This document shows, piece by piece, positions 35,349 through 44,140 of a stretch of 64,000 nucleotides of DNA. Source of the stretch: Mesorhizobium zhangyense. GTDB taxonomy: Bacteria > Pseudomonadota > Alphaproteobacteria > Rhizobiales > Rhizobiaceae. The position numbers and the translations under genes are program-made. The stretch is taken from assembly GCF_011045115.1 (NCBI RefSeq), contig NZ_JAAKZG010000004.1:372001-436000 (forward strand). Reading direction: 5' to 3'. The notes beneath the pieces were generated by a model. That model saw only the letters and a program-made list of their open reading frames with translations, ran no database searches and was not told the origin of the DNA. Position 1 is the first letter of the stretch. Each line of letters begins with the position of its first letter.

Positions 35349-36268
35349 TCGCTACCTCGCGCATCCAGCACATCACGCAGAGCATCGCCGAACAGGTTGA
35401 AGGCAAGGCTGACGAGAGCGATGGCAATGCCGGGGGCGGCAATGACCCACGGGCTTTCGATCATGAATTCGCGGCCGCTGGATGCCATGGCGCCCCATTC
35501 GGGCGAAGGCGGCACGGCACCGAGGCCGAGGAAACCGAGACCGGCAGCGGTCAGGATAACGCTCGCCATGTTGAGCGTGATGCGCACGATCACCGAAGGC
35601 ACACACATCGGCAGGATATGCCGCAGGATGATGGACCAGGCCGAAGCGCCCTGCAGCCGGACGGCGGCGATGAAATCCGCCTTGCGCAAGCTGAGCGTCT
35701 CGGCGCGCGCCAGCCGCGCGATCGGCGGCCAGGCGGTGAGCGAAATAGCGATGATCGCATTGGTGATGCCGGGGCCGAGCGCTGCGGCAAAGCCGAGCGC
35801 CAGAACCAGACCGGGGAAGGACAGGAAGACGTCGGTGACGCGCATCAGAATCTCGTCCACCCAGCCGCCGAAATAGCCGGCGCAGGTGCCGATCAGCAGG
35901 CCGATGGGCGCTACGATCACGGCAACCAGCATGATGATGTAGAGCGTCGTGCGCGCGCCGTAGACGATGCGCGAAAAGACGTCACGGCCGAACTCGTCGG
36001 TACCCAGAAGATGTTCCCATGAGGGCGCCGCAAGCCGGTTCGCCATATTCTGCGCGATCGGGTCGTAGCTGGTCAGAAGCGGCGCACAGATGGCCACCAC
36101 GATCAGCAGCACGATGATGGCCAGGCCGACAAGCCCGAGAGGATACCCGCAAAAGCGCTGCCAGTTCTTGTAGAGCTGCTGCGCGGTGGCCTGGGTGCGG
36201 CCGCGAGGGTTTGGCTGCAAGAGCCACCCGCGTATGCCGACCCGTCTTTCCAGTATCTGCTCGCTCAT
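35345..36268 (-). CDS. Peptide-type ABC importer permease (DppC/OppC-like)
   Basis: A 307-residue inner-membrane protein starting at ATG 36268 behind TAAGG, which also contains the stop of the preceding gene. It has the DppC N-terminal helix, the conserved HLLGTDEFGRDVFSRIVYGARTTL, and an EAA-type loop around ADFIAAVRLQGASAWSIILRHILP, the contact with the ATPases. Six helices are expected. The ORF extends upstream, but that part lies over the neighbouring gene. Confidence 0.92.
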   Translation of the reverse strand: MSEQILERRVGIRGWLLQPNPRGRTQATAQQLYKNWQRFCGYPLGLVGLAIIVLLIVVAICAPLLTSYDPIAQNMANRLAAPSWEHLLGTDEFGRDVFSRIVYGARTTLYIIMLVAVIVAPIGLLIGTCAGYFGGWVDEILMRVTDVFLSFPGLVLALGFAAALGPGITNAIIAISLTAWPPIARLARAETLSLRKADFIAAVRLQGASAWSIILRHILPMCVPSVIVRITLNMASVILTAAGLGFLGLGAVPPSPEWGAMASSGREFMIESPWVIAAPGIAIALVSLAFNLFGDALRDVLDARGSE

Positions 36269-36272
36269 GACC

Positions 36273-37364
36273 TTACCGTGTCCGTGGATCGAGGATGCGA
36301 TAGAGCGCATCGGAGACCAGATTGATGACCAGGAAGAGCACGCCGATCATCAGCACCGAGCCCATCACGATATTGATGTCGTTCATCTGGATGCCGCGTG
36401 TGAGATACTGACCCACCCCCGGCCAGGCGAAGACGGTTTCGATGAGGACCGCACCGTCGAGCAATCCGCCGAAAGTGAGCGCGATGATGGTGAGCAGCTG
36501 CACACGGATATTCTTGAAGGCATGGCGCCAGATCACTTGCCGCGGCAACAGGCCCTTGGCCTGCGCGGTGATGACATATTCCTGCGAGAGCTGTTCCAGC
36601 ATGAAGCTGCGGGTCATGCGGCTGATATAGGCGACCGAATAGTAGCCCAGGATCGTTCCCGGCAGGACGATGTGGTTGAGCGCGTTCCAGAAAACGTCCC
36701 AGTTGCGGCTGAGTGCCGAATCCAGGAGCAGGAACCCCGTCACCGGTGTGACCAGCCCTTCATAGAAGACATCGACGCGGCCGGAGGCAGCGAACCAGTC
36801 AAGCTTGGCATAGAAGAGGAGCAGCGCCATCAAGGCCAGCCAGAAGCTCGGAATGGAATGGCCGGCCAGGCCGATCAGGCGCGCGATAAGGTCGATGATT
36901 GTCCCGCGCTTAACCGCCGCGATGATGCCGAGCGGCACACCCAACCCAACACCAACCAGGAGCGCCACGATCGCGAGTTCGAACGTCGCTGGAAAGACCA
37001 TCAGAAGGTCGGTGACGACCTTCTGGCCGGTGGTTGTGGAGACGCCGAAATCGCCGCGTAGCGCCTTGCCGACATAGGTCAGAAACTGCTCCCAGACCGG
37101 CCGGTCGAGGCCGAGTTCCAGGAACACCCGGTCATAGACTTCCTTGCTGACCTCCGGCCCGGTGATGGCGATCACCGGGTCGTTGGGAAGCAGGCGGCCC
37201 ATGGCAAATGTCAGCCCCAGCAGGCCAAGCAGGGTCGTCGCAATGGCGAAGGCGCGGCCGGCGAAGCGCCGCACCAACTGGGCGCCGCGCGACGGCTCCG
37301 TGTCTTCGAAGCCGTCATCGACATCGAGCGGTGCGTCCCGCCCGTCTGTGCTGGCGGCGATCAT
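36273..37364 (-). CDS. Peptide-type ABC importer permease (DppB/OppB-like)
   Basis: A 363-residue inner-membrane protein. The start at 37364 overlaps the binding-protein stop (ATGA). About 35 polar residues precede the first helix, which is longer than usual for this family. It then has LLPNDPVIAITG, the six-helix permease core (HSIPSFWLALMALLLFY), the EAA loop YVITAQAKGLLPRQVIWRHAFKN and the C-terminal ETVFAWPGVGQYLTRGIQMND signature of DppB. Confidence 0.92.
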   Translation of the reverse strand: MIAASTDGRDAPLDVDDGFEDTEPSRGAQLVRRFAGRAFAIATTLLGLLGLTFAMGRLLPNDPVIAITGPEVSKEVYDRVFLELGLDRPVWEQFLTYVGKALRGDFGVSTTTGQKVVTDLLMVFPATFELAIVALLVGVGLGVPLGIIAAVKRGTIIDLIARLIGLAGHSIPSFWLALMALLLFYAKLDWFAASGRVDVFYEGLVTPVTGFLLLDSALSRNWDVFWNALNHIVLPGTILGYYSVAYISRMTRSFMLEQLSQEYVITAQAKGLLPRQVIWRHAFKNIRVQLLTIIALTFGGLLDGAVLIETVFAWPGVGQYLTRGIQMNDINIVMGSVLMIGVLFLVINLVSDALYRILDPRTR

Positions 37365-38947
37365 TCTTTGGTTACGTCGTGCCAGCGGGTCGACCATGTC
37401 GTATGACCGGCATAGCCCTTGACGTTCTTCAGCATCACATAGGGGTCGCTGCGCTGGAAGAATATCACCAGGCCCGGGTCCATCTTGCTGTAGATGTCGT
37501 CCATCTGCTTGAAGACATCAGCCCGCTTCGTGGCATCGCCCTCGCGCATCGACTCGTCCACCAGCTTGTTGAGCTCCTCGTTCTGCTGGCCGACACGCCA
37601 CAGATAGTAACTGCCTAGCCGTGCCTCGTCCCTGTTGTCGGGATTGTAGGCGTATTGCGTCGCAACCGCGAACGGGTCGGGCAGGCGGGCGCCGGAATTG
37701 CCGACCAGCACCTCGAACTTGCGTTCGCGGAAGGCCGGGGTGAACTCGCCAGGAACGAGATTCAAGTCGATGCCGGATTTACGGGCGCTGGCCTGCAGCG
37801 CCTCGGCGAACGGCCGAAGTGCGTCGCTGGACGGGTTGAGCGTCTTCTTCAATCCATTCGGATAACCCGCCTCAGCCAGCAGCTTTTTGGCCAACTCCGG
37901 ATCATAGGTGTTGCGGCCAAGCGGATCGGCTGGAGCGCCTATCATGCCCTTGGGCACCATCGACTGCCAGGGATCACCCAGATACTTCATGATGTTGTCC
38001 TGGATCGCCTTCCAGTCGAAGGCGTGCTGGAAGGCACGGCGCACTTCCGGCTTCTGGAGATCCGGATCTTTCGTGTTCAGGGCGATGTAGTAGAATCCCA
38101 GCCCAGGCACCTTGTCGATGACCACGTCAGGGCTGTTGGAAAGGGCCTCAAGATCGCCGCTGGACATATAGTGCCCAACGTCGACGTCTCCCTTTTCCAT
38201 CTGCAGGCGCAGATTGCCGGATTCGGGAATGTGCATGACGGCAACGCGCTGCATCGCCGGTGCACCGCCCCAATAGTCCTTGCGGGCGTCGAACATCGCA
38301 AGGTTGTTCGGGCGAAGCTGGCTCAGTACGAATGGCCCGCTGCCGGCCGTGTTGGCGGCAAGCCAACCGGAGCCGAAGTCGCCATTCGCCTCATGTTCGA
38401 GCGCCGTCTTCTTGTCGACGATGCCGACGGAGGAACCGGCAAGCGAGGCGAGTACCAGGTCGGTGTTCACTTCGGTGGGCAGCTCGATGACGAGCGTGTG
38501 CGGATCGCTCACGCGAACCAGCTGGTCGACATTGTCCTTGGTGAAGCCCCACAGCGCCAGATCGGTGGACCCGACCTGTCCCATCTTGATGATACGCTGG
38601 ATGGACCAGGCGGCGTCTTCGGCTGTCACCGGATTGCCGCTGGAGAAGGTTGCATCCGGGCGCAACTTCATGGTGATCGTCTTCTTGTCGTCGGAGACGG
38701 ACCACTCCGTTGCCAGCATCGGCTCCAGCTTGTCGATGCTTGCAGGCTTCGTCTGCACGAGGTTGTCATAGGCGTTGGACATCAGCTCGGAGACCGTGCG
38801 CGCATTGTTCGCCGCCGGATCCAGCGTGCGGATACCGCCGAGATTGGTGCCTATCACCAGCATGTTCGGAGGCGACTTGGCGAGTGCATCGGCGCTTGCA
38901 AAAGCTGCTGCCGATGCAAGAAGTGCTGCGGCTATCAGACGTCTCAT
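37361..38947 (-). CDS. Periplasmic substrate-binding protein of a peptide-type ABC importer (SBP family 5)
   Basis: A 528-residue secreted protein with signal peptide MRRLIAAALLASAAAFASADALA, then the family 5 pattern LDPAANNARTVSELMSNAYDNLVQ, LATEWSVSDDKKTITMKLRPDATFSSGNPVTAEDAAWSIQR and AFQHAFDWKAIQDNIM. GGGAGGAAG lies before the ATG. It heads the importer gene set and is preceded by the second enolase-superfamily gene. Family 5 proteins bind peptides, nickel, heme or oligosaccharides, and the neighbouring enzymes favour a sugar-derived ligand. Confidence 0.93.
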   Translation of the reverse strand: MRRLIAAALLASAAAFASADALAKSPPNMLVIGTNLGGIRTLDPAANNARTVSELMSNAYDNLVQTKPASIDKLEPMLATEWSVSDDKKTITMKLRPDATFSSGNPVTAEDAAWSIQRIIKMGQVGSTDLALWGFTKDNVDQLVRVSDPHTLVIELPTEVNTDLVLASLAGSSVGIVDKKTALEHEANGDFGSGWLAANTAGSGPFVLSQLRPNNLAMFDARKDYWGGAPAMQRVAVMHIPESGNLRLQMEKGDVDVGHYMSSGDLEALSNSPDVVIDKVPGLGFYYIALNTKDPDLQKPEVRRAFQHAFDWKAIQDNIMKYLGDPWQSMVPKGMIGAPADPLGRNTYDPELAKKLLAEAGYPNGLKKTLNPSSDALRPFAEALQASARKSGIDLNLVPGEFTPAFRERKFEVLVGNSGARLPDPFAVATQYAYNPDNRDEARLGSYYLWRVGQQNEELNKLVDESMREGDATKRADVFKQMDDIYSKMDPGLVIFFQRSDPYVMLKNVKGYAGHTTWSTRWHDVTKE

Positions 38948-39011
38948 CGTGCATCTTCCTCCCGTTGGGCGCCGAACCAGGACTTGCCGGCCGGCGGATT
39001 GTCAAAAGCGT

Positions 39012-40151
39012 TCACGGATAGCCGAGCGAACCGTCCGGCTTCTGCGGCAGCTTCCGCTGCCAATGAAGGTAGTGGTCTTTCTCGAGGTACTTCTCGTCGA
39101 TCTCGACTCCCCAGCCGGCGCGGTCCGGCCGCAGTTCGAGATAGCCGTCCTTCGGCAGATACGGGTCCTTCACATAGGGCGCTTCCGTCGGCAGCCGGTA
39201 TTCGAGGATCTTGAAGTTCGGGGTCACTGCCGCGAAGTGAAGGTTCACTGCGGTGGCGAGCGGCCCCATAGGATTGTGAGGGGCAATCGGTATAAAATGC
39301 GCTTCGGCGATTGCTGCGATCTTCCGCATTTCGAGCAGGCCGCCGACGACGCAGATGTCCGGCTGGGCGATGTCGCAGCCGCGCACCTGAAACAGCTTGA
39401 GGAATTCGTAGCGGCTGTAGAGGCTCTCGCCGGTGGCCAGCGGGCATTTGATCTTTGACCGGATTGCGCCCCAGGCCTCGAAATTTTCCGGCCTGATCGG
39501 CTCCTCGAAGAACAGCGGATCATACGGTGCCAGCGCATCGCCGAGCTGGATCGCCTGCCAGGGCTCGAAGAGCTTGGCATGCGCGTCGAAGGCGAACTCG
39601 AAATTCGACGGCGCCATTTCGCGCAGGCGGCGAAAATAGTCGGCGCTGGTGCGCACCACCTCGCCCCAGCGCTCTGCATGGAAATCGACCCGGTAAGGGC
39701 TGAGCTTGAAAGCCGTCAGGCCGTATTTCTCGTTCTCTGCGGTAACCGTATCGATCGCGATCGCCGGATCAGGCGCCGTATAGACGCCAAGATAAACGCG
39801 CACCCGATCGCGCACTTCGCCGCCCAGCAGCCGGTAGACCGGGACATCAAGCGCCTTGGCGGAAATGTCCCACAGGCAATGGTCGATGGCCGAAAAGGCG
39901 GAAAGGTGCATGGCGCTGCCGGGAAACCGCGCCTGCTGCTGAAGCTTCAGCATGAGGTATTCGATGCGCCGGGGATCCTCGCCGTTGATCTGCTCGAAGA
40001 AGTAATCGAGGATCGGGATCAGCCCCTTGTCGGGCCCGTGATTGTAGCACTCGCCCCAACCAGTGATGCCGGCATCCGTGTCGATCGCGACGACGACGCG
40101 AGGGCGATTGGCATCGCGCGCCATGAAGCTGCGCAATCGAACGATTTTCAT
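39012..40151 (-). CDS. Enolase-superfamily acid-sugar dehydratase, second paralogue (galactonate dehydratase-like)
   Basis: A 379-residue enzyme of the mandelate racemase/MLE group. The metal ligands are Asp189 (FDAHA), Glu216 (FFEEP) and Glu242 (TGES), with His191 and His292 (APHNPMGP) as candidate general acid/base residues; the HNPMGP motif is typical of galactonate dehydratases. It is only distantly related to the gene at 32500. It is the first gene of the importer operon, with GGGAGGA before the ATG, and diverges from the DapA-type aldolase that would cleave its 2-keto-3-deoxy product. Confidence 0.91.
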   Translation of the reverse strand: MKIVRLRSFMARDANRPRVVVAIDTDAGITGWGECYNHGPDKGLIPILDYFFEQINGEDPRRIEYLMLKLQQQARFPGSAMHLSAFSAIDHCLWDISAKALDVPVYRLLGGEVRDRVRVYLGVYTAPDPAIAIDTVTAENEKYGLTAFKLSPYRVDFHAERWGEVVRTSADYFRRLREMAPSNFEFAFDAHAKLFEPWQAIQLGDALAPYDPLFFEEPIRPENFEAWGAIRSKIKCPLATGESLYSRYEFLKLFQVRGCDIAQPDICVVGGLLEMRKIAAIAEAHFIPIAPHNPMGPLATAVNLHFAAVTPNFKILEYRLPTEAPYVKDPYLPKDGYLELRPDRAGWGVEIDEKYLEKDHYLHWQRKLPQKPDGSLGYP

Positions 40152-40344
40152 GCCACACGATCCTCCCAGGTAGCGATTGAAGGCTAGCCATGCCCTTTCA
40201 AGTTGTCAATTATGTTTTCATCTTGCTTGACTGATTTAAAAGATGTTGTTCATATGATTGATAAATCGGCCCCAATCGACCCACAGGCTGGTACCTGAAT
40301 GGGTTGAACATGTTCCTCACTGTCCGGTTTGAAGGAGACTCTGC
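40152..40344. promoter_or_regulatory. Divergent promoter region of the acid-sugar module
   Basis: This 193-bp AT-richer gap holds TTGACT at 40227-40232 and TATGAT at 40253-40258 (spacing 20, too long for a good promoter), a CATCTT/AAGATG inverted pair (40219-40245) and the short palindrome TCATATGA. Any could be the GntR operator; none stands out. Confidence 0.35.
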
Positions 40345-41274
40345 ATGAGCATCGAACGGGTTCGGGCATCGCTCGGCGGAATATCCGGTATCCATGTCAC
40401 GCCCTATCAGGCGGACGGCTCGCTGAACGAGGCCTTGCTTGCAAGGCTGGTGCGACGTCAGACTGACGCGGGCATTCACAACATCGTTTCAGGGGGCAAC
40501 ACCGGCGAGTTCTTCAGCCTTACCTTCGACGAGGTCGTTCGCCTGCAGGCCGTCGCTTTCGCTGCCATGGAAGGGTCAAAGTCGGTTCGCACCGCAGCTG
40601 TTGGCCGGTCGTTGCGCGAGGCTCTTGCCACAGCGAAACTGGCGATCAGCGCCGGCGCCGAGGCATTGATGTCCCACCATCCACTCGATCCCTTCGCCGC
40701 GCCACAGGCGCAGGCCGACTATTTCATTGCCATTGCCGAAGAATCCGCCGTGCCGGTCGTGGCCTATCTGCGCTCGGACAACATACCGGTCAGCGAAGTG
40801 GTGCGCATCGCCCGGCACCCGAACATCGCCGGGATCAAGTTTGCCACACCCAATCTGATGCATATGGCCGAATGCATCAGGGCAACAAGCGACTGTGCGG
40901 CGGTCTGGGTCTGCGGGCTGGCCGAGGGCTGGGCACCCGCCTTCTATGCCACCGGCGCAAGAGGGTTCACATCGGGCCTGGTCAATGTCGATCCGGAGCG
41001 GTCGCTGGCCATCTGGACCGCGCTGGAAGCCGGCCGTTATGACGATGCGCGCGGGCTGATTGCGCCGATTGCGCCATTCGAGGCAATGCGCACGAAGTTC
41101 AACAACGGCGCGAATGTGACAGTGGTCAAGGAGGCGCTGGCGCTAGGCGGATGGGACGTCGGCCCGGTTCGCCTGCCCGGTCTGCCAGAACTTTCGGCGA
41201 AGGACCGCGAGGAACTCGGACGGATTCTTGCCAGTATCGGACACCCGGTGCAAACGGCTAGTGCAGCCGAATAG
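40345..41274 (+). CDS. DapA-family Schiff-base aldolase (2-keto-3-deoxy acid aldolase/dehydratase type)
   Basis: A 309-residue TIM-barrel lyase. The Schiff-base Lys is Lys165 (AGIKFAT), the supporting Tyr is Tyr141 (PVVAYLR), and SGGNTGEFFSLT at 49-60 is the substrate-carboxylate loop in place of the usual GTTGE. Members split 2-keto-3-deoxy acids into pyruvate plus an aldehyde, or dehydrate and decarboxylate deoxyglucarates. GAAGGAGA precedes the ATG. Divergent placement from two dehydratases and a transporter supports cleavage of their common 2-keto-3-deoxy product. Confidence 0.9.
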   Translation: MSIERVRASLGGISGIHVTPYQADGSLNEALLARLVRRQTDAGIHNIVSGGNTGEFFSLTFDEVVRLQAVAFAAMEGSKSVRTAAVGRSLREALATAKLAISAGAEALMSHHPLDPFAAPQAQADYFIAIAEESAVPVVAYLRSDNIPVSEVVRIARHPNIAGIKFATPNLMHMAECIRATSDCAAVWVCGLAEGWAPAFYATGARGFTSGLVNVDPERSLAIWTALEAGRYDDARGLIAPIAPFEAMRTKFNNGANVTVVKEALALGGWDVGPVRLPGLPELSAKDREELGRILASIGHPVQTASAAE

Positions 41275-41345
41275 TCAAAGGCATTGGAGACCGCCCGCGC
41301 TTGGTGCGAGCGGAACTTTGCTACAGCAAGCGGCGCATGTCGCCC

Positions 41346-41966
41346 TCAGGCAGGCGGCAGGGTCTCCTTCATGGACGGACGCTCCGAGACCTTCGCAAAC
41401 CAGCTAGCAAGCTGTGGGCGGGAGCTTCTCCAATCCTTGTCGGAGAAGCGGAAGTCGAGATAGCCCAGCGCACAGGCGGCCGCGATTGCGCCAGCGTGAA
41501 AATCGCCTGAAACATCCACAAACCATCTTCCTTCCAGCGCATCGAGTCCGGAATCAACCTTGTCCATCTGGCCTCGATACCAATCCTCCCAAAAGAGAGC
41601 CTCCGGACGCATCACTTTCTCGTACCGGCATAGCAGACAGGCATCGAGGATAGAGTCGGCCAAAGCCTCGAGTGTGAGCACCGCGAAGCGGCGCGCATCC
41701 TGCGGATAGAGCGACGCTTCCGGTGAAGCGAGCGAGTCGACATAGGTGCAGATCACGCGGCTGTCGAACAGCGGCGTATGGTCTGCGAGCAGTGCGCACG
41801 GCACCTTTCCGGATGCGTTGTGCTGGACGATGGTCTGGTCCCGATCGACCGGTCCCGCCGCCGACGGCAGTTTCTCGATCCGATCCGCCAACCCTTTTTC
41901 GTGGGCGCAAACCATGACTTTGCGCACATAGGGCGAAGCAGGCGAGAAGAAGAGTCTGATTGTCAC
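41346..41966 (-). CDS. Glutathione S-transferase-family protein
   Basis: A 206-residue protein with the thioredoxin-fold N-terminus IRLFFSPASPYVRKVMVCAHEKGL (Ser at the catalytic position), KVPCALLADHTPLFDSRVICTYVD for glutathione binding and an all-helical C-terminal domain. The GTG start overlaps the stop of the upstream GntR gene (GTGA) and has GGAGG eight bases before it, so the two genes are cotranslated. Its partner pathway is probably the SDR/TRAP operon on the other side of the regulator. The chemistry (glutathione-dependent isomerisation or detoxification) is inferred. Confidence 0.88.
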   Translation of the reverse strand: MTIRLFFSPASPYVRKVMVCAHEKGLADRIEKLPSAAGPVDRDQTIVQHNASGKVPCALLADHTPLFDSRVICTYVDSLASPEASLYPQDARRFAVLTLEALADSILDACLLCRYEKVMRPEALFWEDWYRGQMDKVDSGLDALEGRWFVDVSGDFHAGAIAAACALGYLDFRFSDKDWRSSRPQLASWFAKVSERPSMKETLPPA

Positions 41967-42712
41967 GCGGTATTCCTCCGGTTCTGGTTTCGGGCCCGGG
42001 CCCGCTTGGGACGCGGGTCCACTGTCGGGACACGCAGGAAATCTCCGGGAAATTGCTCAAGCTGCGTATGCAGGTGTTCAAGGGCAAAGGTTATATGTTC
42101 GCGCATGATTGCGGCCGCGCGTTCGCCCTGCCCCAGCGACAGCGCACGTGCAATGCGATGGTGGTCGTCATGCGACCGCCGGATCACGTAAAAGTCCCGC
42201 CACATGATCACGCGGTCGGAGGCAAGCGGCACATTGTGCAGGCTCTCCACGAACGTCCTGATCCACGGGTTCGCCGCGAGGTTCATGATTGCGGTGTGGA
42301 AGCAGACGTTCATGCGCCGGTAAGGCACAAGGTTTTCCGGCGGCAGTGAGTCCGACGACAAAAGACGGTCGCCCTCTTCGACAAGCTCGAACAGATTTCG
42401 CTCGGCAGCCTCCGACATGTTGGAAGCGGCAAGCCTGCACGCCGTCGCTTCCAACTCGGCCCGGACCTGAAACGCGCCCGCGACATCGGCGAAGGAGAAT
42501 TCGCGCACGTAAAAGCCGCGGTTGCTTTCGTAGGAGACGAGGCCGCTTTGTGCGAGCGCGGTAAGTGCCGTCCTGAGCGGCGTACGCGAAATTCCCAGCA
42601 TCTCGGCAAGCTTGTCCTGATGCAGTTTTTCGCCGGGGCGAAGGTCACCACTGAGGATCGCTTCGCGCATCCGTTCGATGGCCACTTCAGTGCTCGTATG
42701 CAGATCCGACAA
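41963..42712 (-). CDS. GntR-family regulator (FCD/FadR subfamily)
   Basis: A 249-residue regulator with HTH EVAIERMREAILSGDLRPGEKLHQDKLAEMLGISRTPLRTALTALAQSGLV and an FCD domain with RMNVCFHTAIMNLAANPWI and the DDHHRIARAL His region. I chose TTG 42712 because AGGAGGG lies eight bases before it, even though an upstream TTG gives a longer frame. It diverges from the SDR/TRAP operon, with an inverted repeat in the gap, and is coupled to the GST gene. Confidence 0.9.
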   Translation of the reverse strand: MSDLHTSTEVAIERMREAILSGDLRPGEKLHQDKLAEMLGISRTPLRTALTALAQSGLVSYESNRGFYVREFSFADVAGAFQVRAELEATACRLAASNMSEAAERNLFELVEEGDRLLSSDSLPPENLVPYRRMNVCFHTAIMNLAANPWIRTFVESLHNVPLASDRVIMWRDFYVIRRSHDDHHRIARALSLGQGERAAAIMREHITFALEHLHTQLEQFPGDFLRVPTVDPRPKRARARNQNRRNTA

Positions 42713-42763
42713 TGGCAGGCCCTCCTTCCGATTTGCACAGAATGTATCCAAAATGGCTTATAT

Positions 42764-42782
42764 CTGCAATTTCTATTTGCAG
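42764..42782. promoter_or_regulatory. Inverted repeat, candidate operator of the GntR/SDR-TRAP module
   Basis: CTGCAA-TTTCTAT-TTGCAG, perfect 6-bp arms around 7 bp, lies midway between the GntR gene and the divergent SDR gene. A second element nearby (ATGTATCCA at 42742) is weaker. Confidence 0.45.
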
Positions 42783-42837
42783 TTTCCACCGTAATGTGTT
42801 CATTGCGTCCGCAACGGAGAGGGAGGAACCTCTGAAC

Positions 42838-43596
42838 ATGTCGAACGTTTGTTTGGTCACCGGCGCTGCCGGCGGCATCGGGAAAGCTGTTGTCTCGCGC
42901 CTGGCGCAAGACGGTTACGCGGTGTTGGCCGCGGACCTGTCAAAGGCGACGGCAGAAGCCGCCATCGAAGGTCTCCCCGGCGCCGGTCACCGCGCCATTG
43001 TCCTCGACGTGACGAGCGAGCAGGCGGTGGCTGCAGCCTTCGCTGAGGCCGAAAAGCACGGCACCCCTGTCGACAAGGTCGTGGCAGCCGCCGGTATCCT
43101 GCTCTTCGCTGCCAATGGCGAGCGGCCGCCCCTCACCGAGATTACGCTCAAGGACTGGGAACTCACGCACGCCGTCAATTCCACAGGCACCTTCCTGCTG
43201 CTGCGCGAATTTCTGCGCAGCGCCAGTCGCCGACAGATCGAGAATGGCCGCTTCGTCGGCTTCAGTTCTGTGGCAGCACAGCTCGGCGGCTATCGCTCCA
43301 GCTCGGCCTACATCGCTTCGAAGAGCGCCGTCCTTGGGCTCATCAAGGCGGGTGCGCGCGAAGCGGCATCGCTTGGCGTGACCGTGAATGCCATTGCTCC
43401 CGGACTGATCGATGCGCCGATGCTGCGGCAGTCGCTGCCGCCGGAAAACGATGCGACGGCGGCGGCGAATATCCCGCTGCAGCGCATCGGCACGCCGCAG
43501 GAGGTTGCCGGCGCCGTCTCGTTCCTGCTTGGCCCGGATGCCGACTACATCACCGGCGCCGTCATCGACGTCAACGGCGGCTACAGGATGCAATAG
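42838..43596 (+). CDS. Short-chain dehydrogenase/reductase (SDR), first of the TRAP operon
   Basis: A 252-residue classical SDR with cofactor loop TGAAGGIG, Asp in AADLSK (probable NAD preference), VAAAGIL in place of the NNAG motif, and the catalytic pair YIASK (SSAYIASKSA). GGGAGGAACC lies ten bases upstream of ATG 42838; earlier in-frame starts lie over the promoter region. It is the first gene of a run with TRAP permeases, a TRAP binding protein, two further SDRs and a flavoprotein, so it probably oxidises the imported hydroxy acid or a derivative. Confidence 0.92.
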   Translation: MSNVCLVTGAAGGIGKAVVSRLAQDGYAVLAADLSKATAEAAIEGLPGAGHRAIVLDVTSEQAVAAAFAEAEKHGTPVDKVVAAAGILLFAANGERPPLTEITLKDWELTHAVNSTGTFLLLREFLRSASRRQIENGRFVGFSSVAAQLGGYRSSSAYIASKSAVLGLIKAGAREAASLGVTVNAIAPGLIDAPMLRQSLPPENDATAAANIPLQRIGTPQEVAGAVSFLLGPDADYITGAVIDVNGGYRMQ

Positions 43597-43621
43597 GGCA
43601 CCAAAAGCAGGGGAGGAAACA

Positions 43622-44128
43622 ATGGTAAAACTCGTCGAAAGGCTTACTCGGCTGCTGGCCTGGCTCGCGGGGCTCGCCGTGCTGCTGATGATGTTCCACG
43701 TCATGATCGACGTTCTGGGCAAATATCTCTTTAGCGCCCCCCTGCCGGGCACGGCCGAAGTCGTTGCCGCCTACTACATGATCGGCGCCGTGTTTCTGCC
43801 CCTCGCCTGGGTCGAGTTGTCGGGCGGCTCGATCGTCGTCGAGGTGATCTACGAGAAGGTTCCGGAGCGGGCGCAGAAGGTCATGCTGATCCTCGCCGAC
43901 ATCGTCTCGGCGGTCTATTACAGCGTGCTGGCGTGGTTTTCCTGGGGCGTGGCAAAACACGCCTACAAGGTCAATGAATCCGTTGACGGCATTTGGCGCA
44001 TCACCACCTGGCCCGCCAAATTCCTTCTCCCATTCGGCTTCTGCCTCGTCGTTGTCGTGCTTGTCATGCGCGTGTTCATGGGAGAGCGCAACCGCATGAC
44101 AACCACCCATTCCGCCGTCGAGATTTGA
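43622..44128 (+). CDS. TRAP transporter small permease (DctQ family)
   Basis: A 168-residue inner-membrane protein with four helices. VLGKYLFSAPLPGTAEVVAAYYMIGAVFLPLAWVELSGGSIVVEV is the standard DctQ region. GGGGAGGAAACA precedes the ATG. It lies 25 bp after the SDR and 12 bp before the large permease. Confidence 0.92.
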   Translation: MVKLVERLTRLLAWLAGLAVLLMMFHVMIDVLGKYLFSAPLPGTAEVVAAYYMIGAVFLPLAWVELSGGSIVVEVIYEKVPERAQKVMLILADIVSAVYYSVLAWFSWGVAKHAYKVNESVDGIWRITTWPAKFLLPFGFCLVVVVLVMRVFMGERNRMTTTHSAVEI

Positions 44129-44140
44129 GGGGAAACCGAC

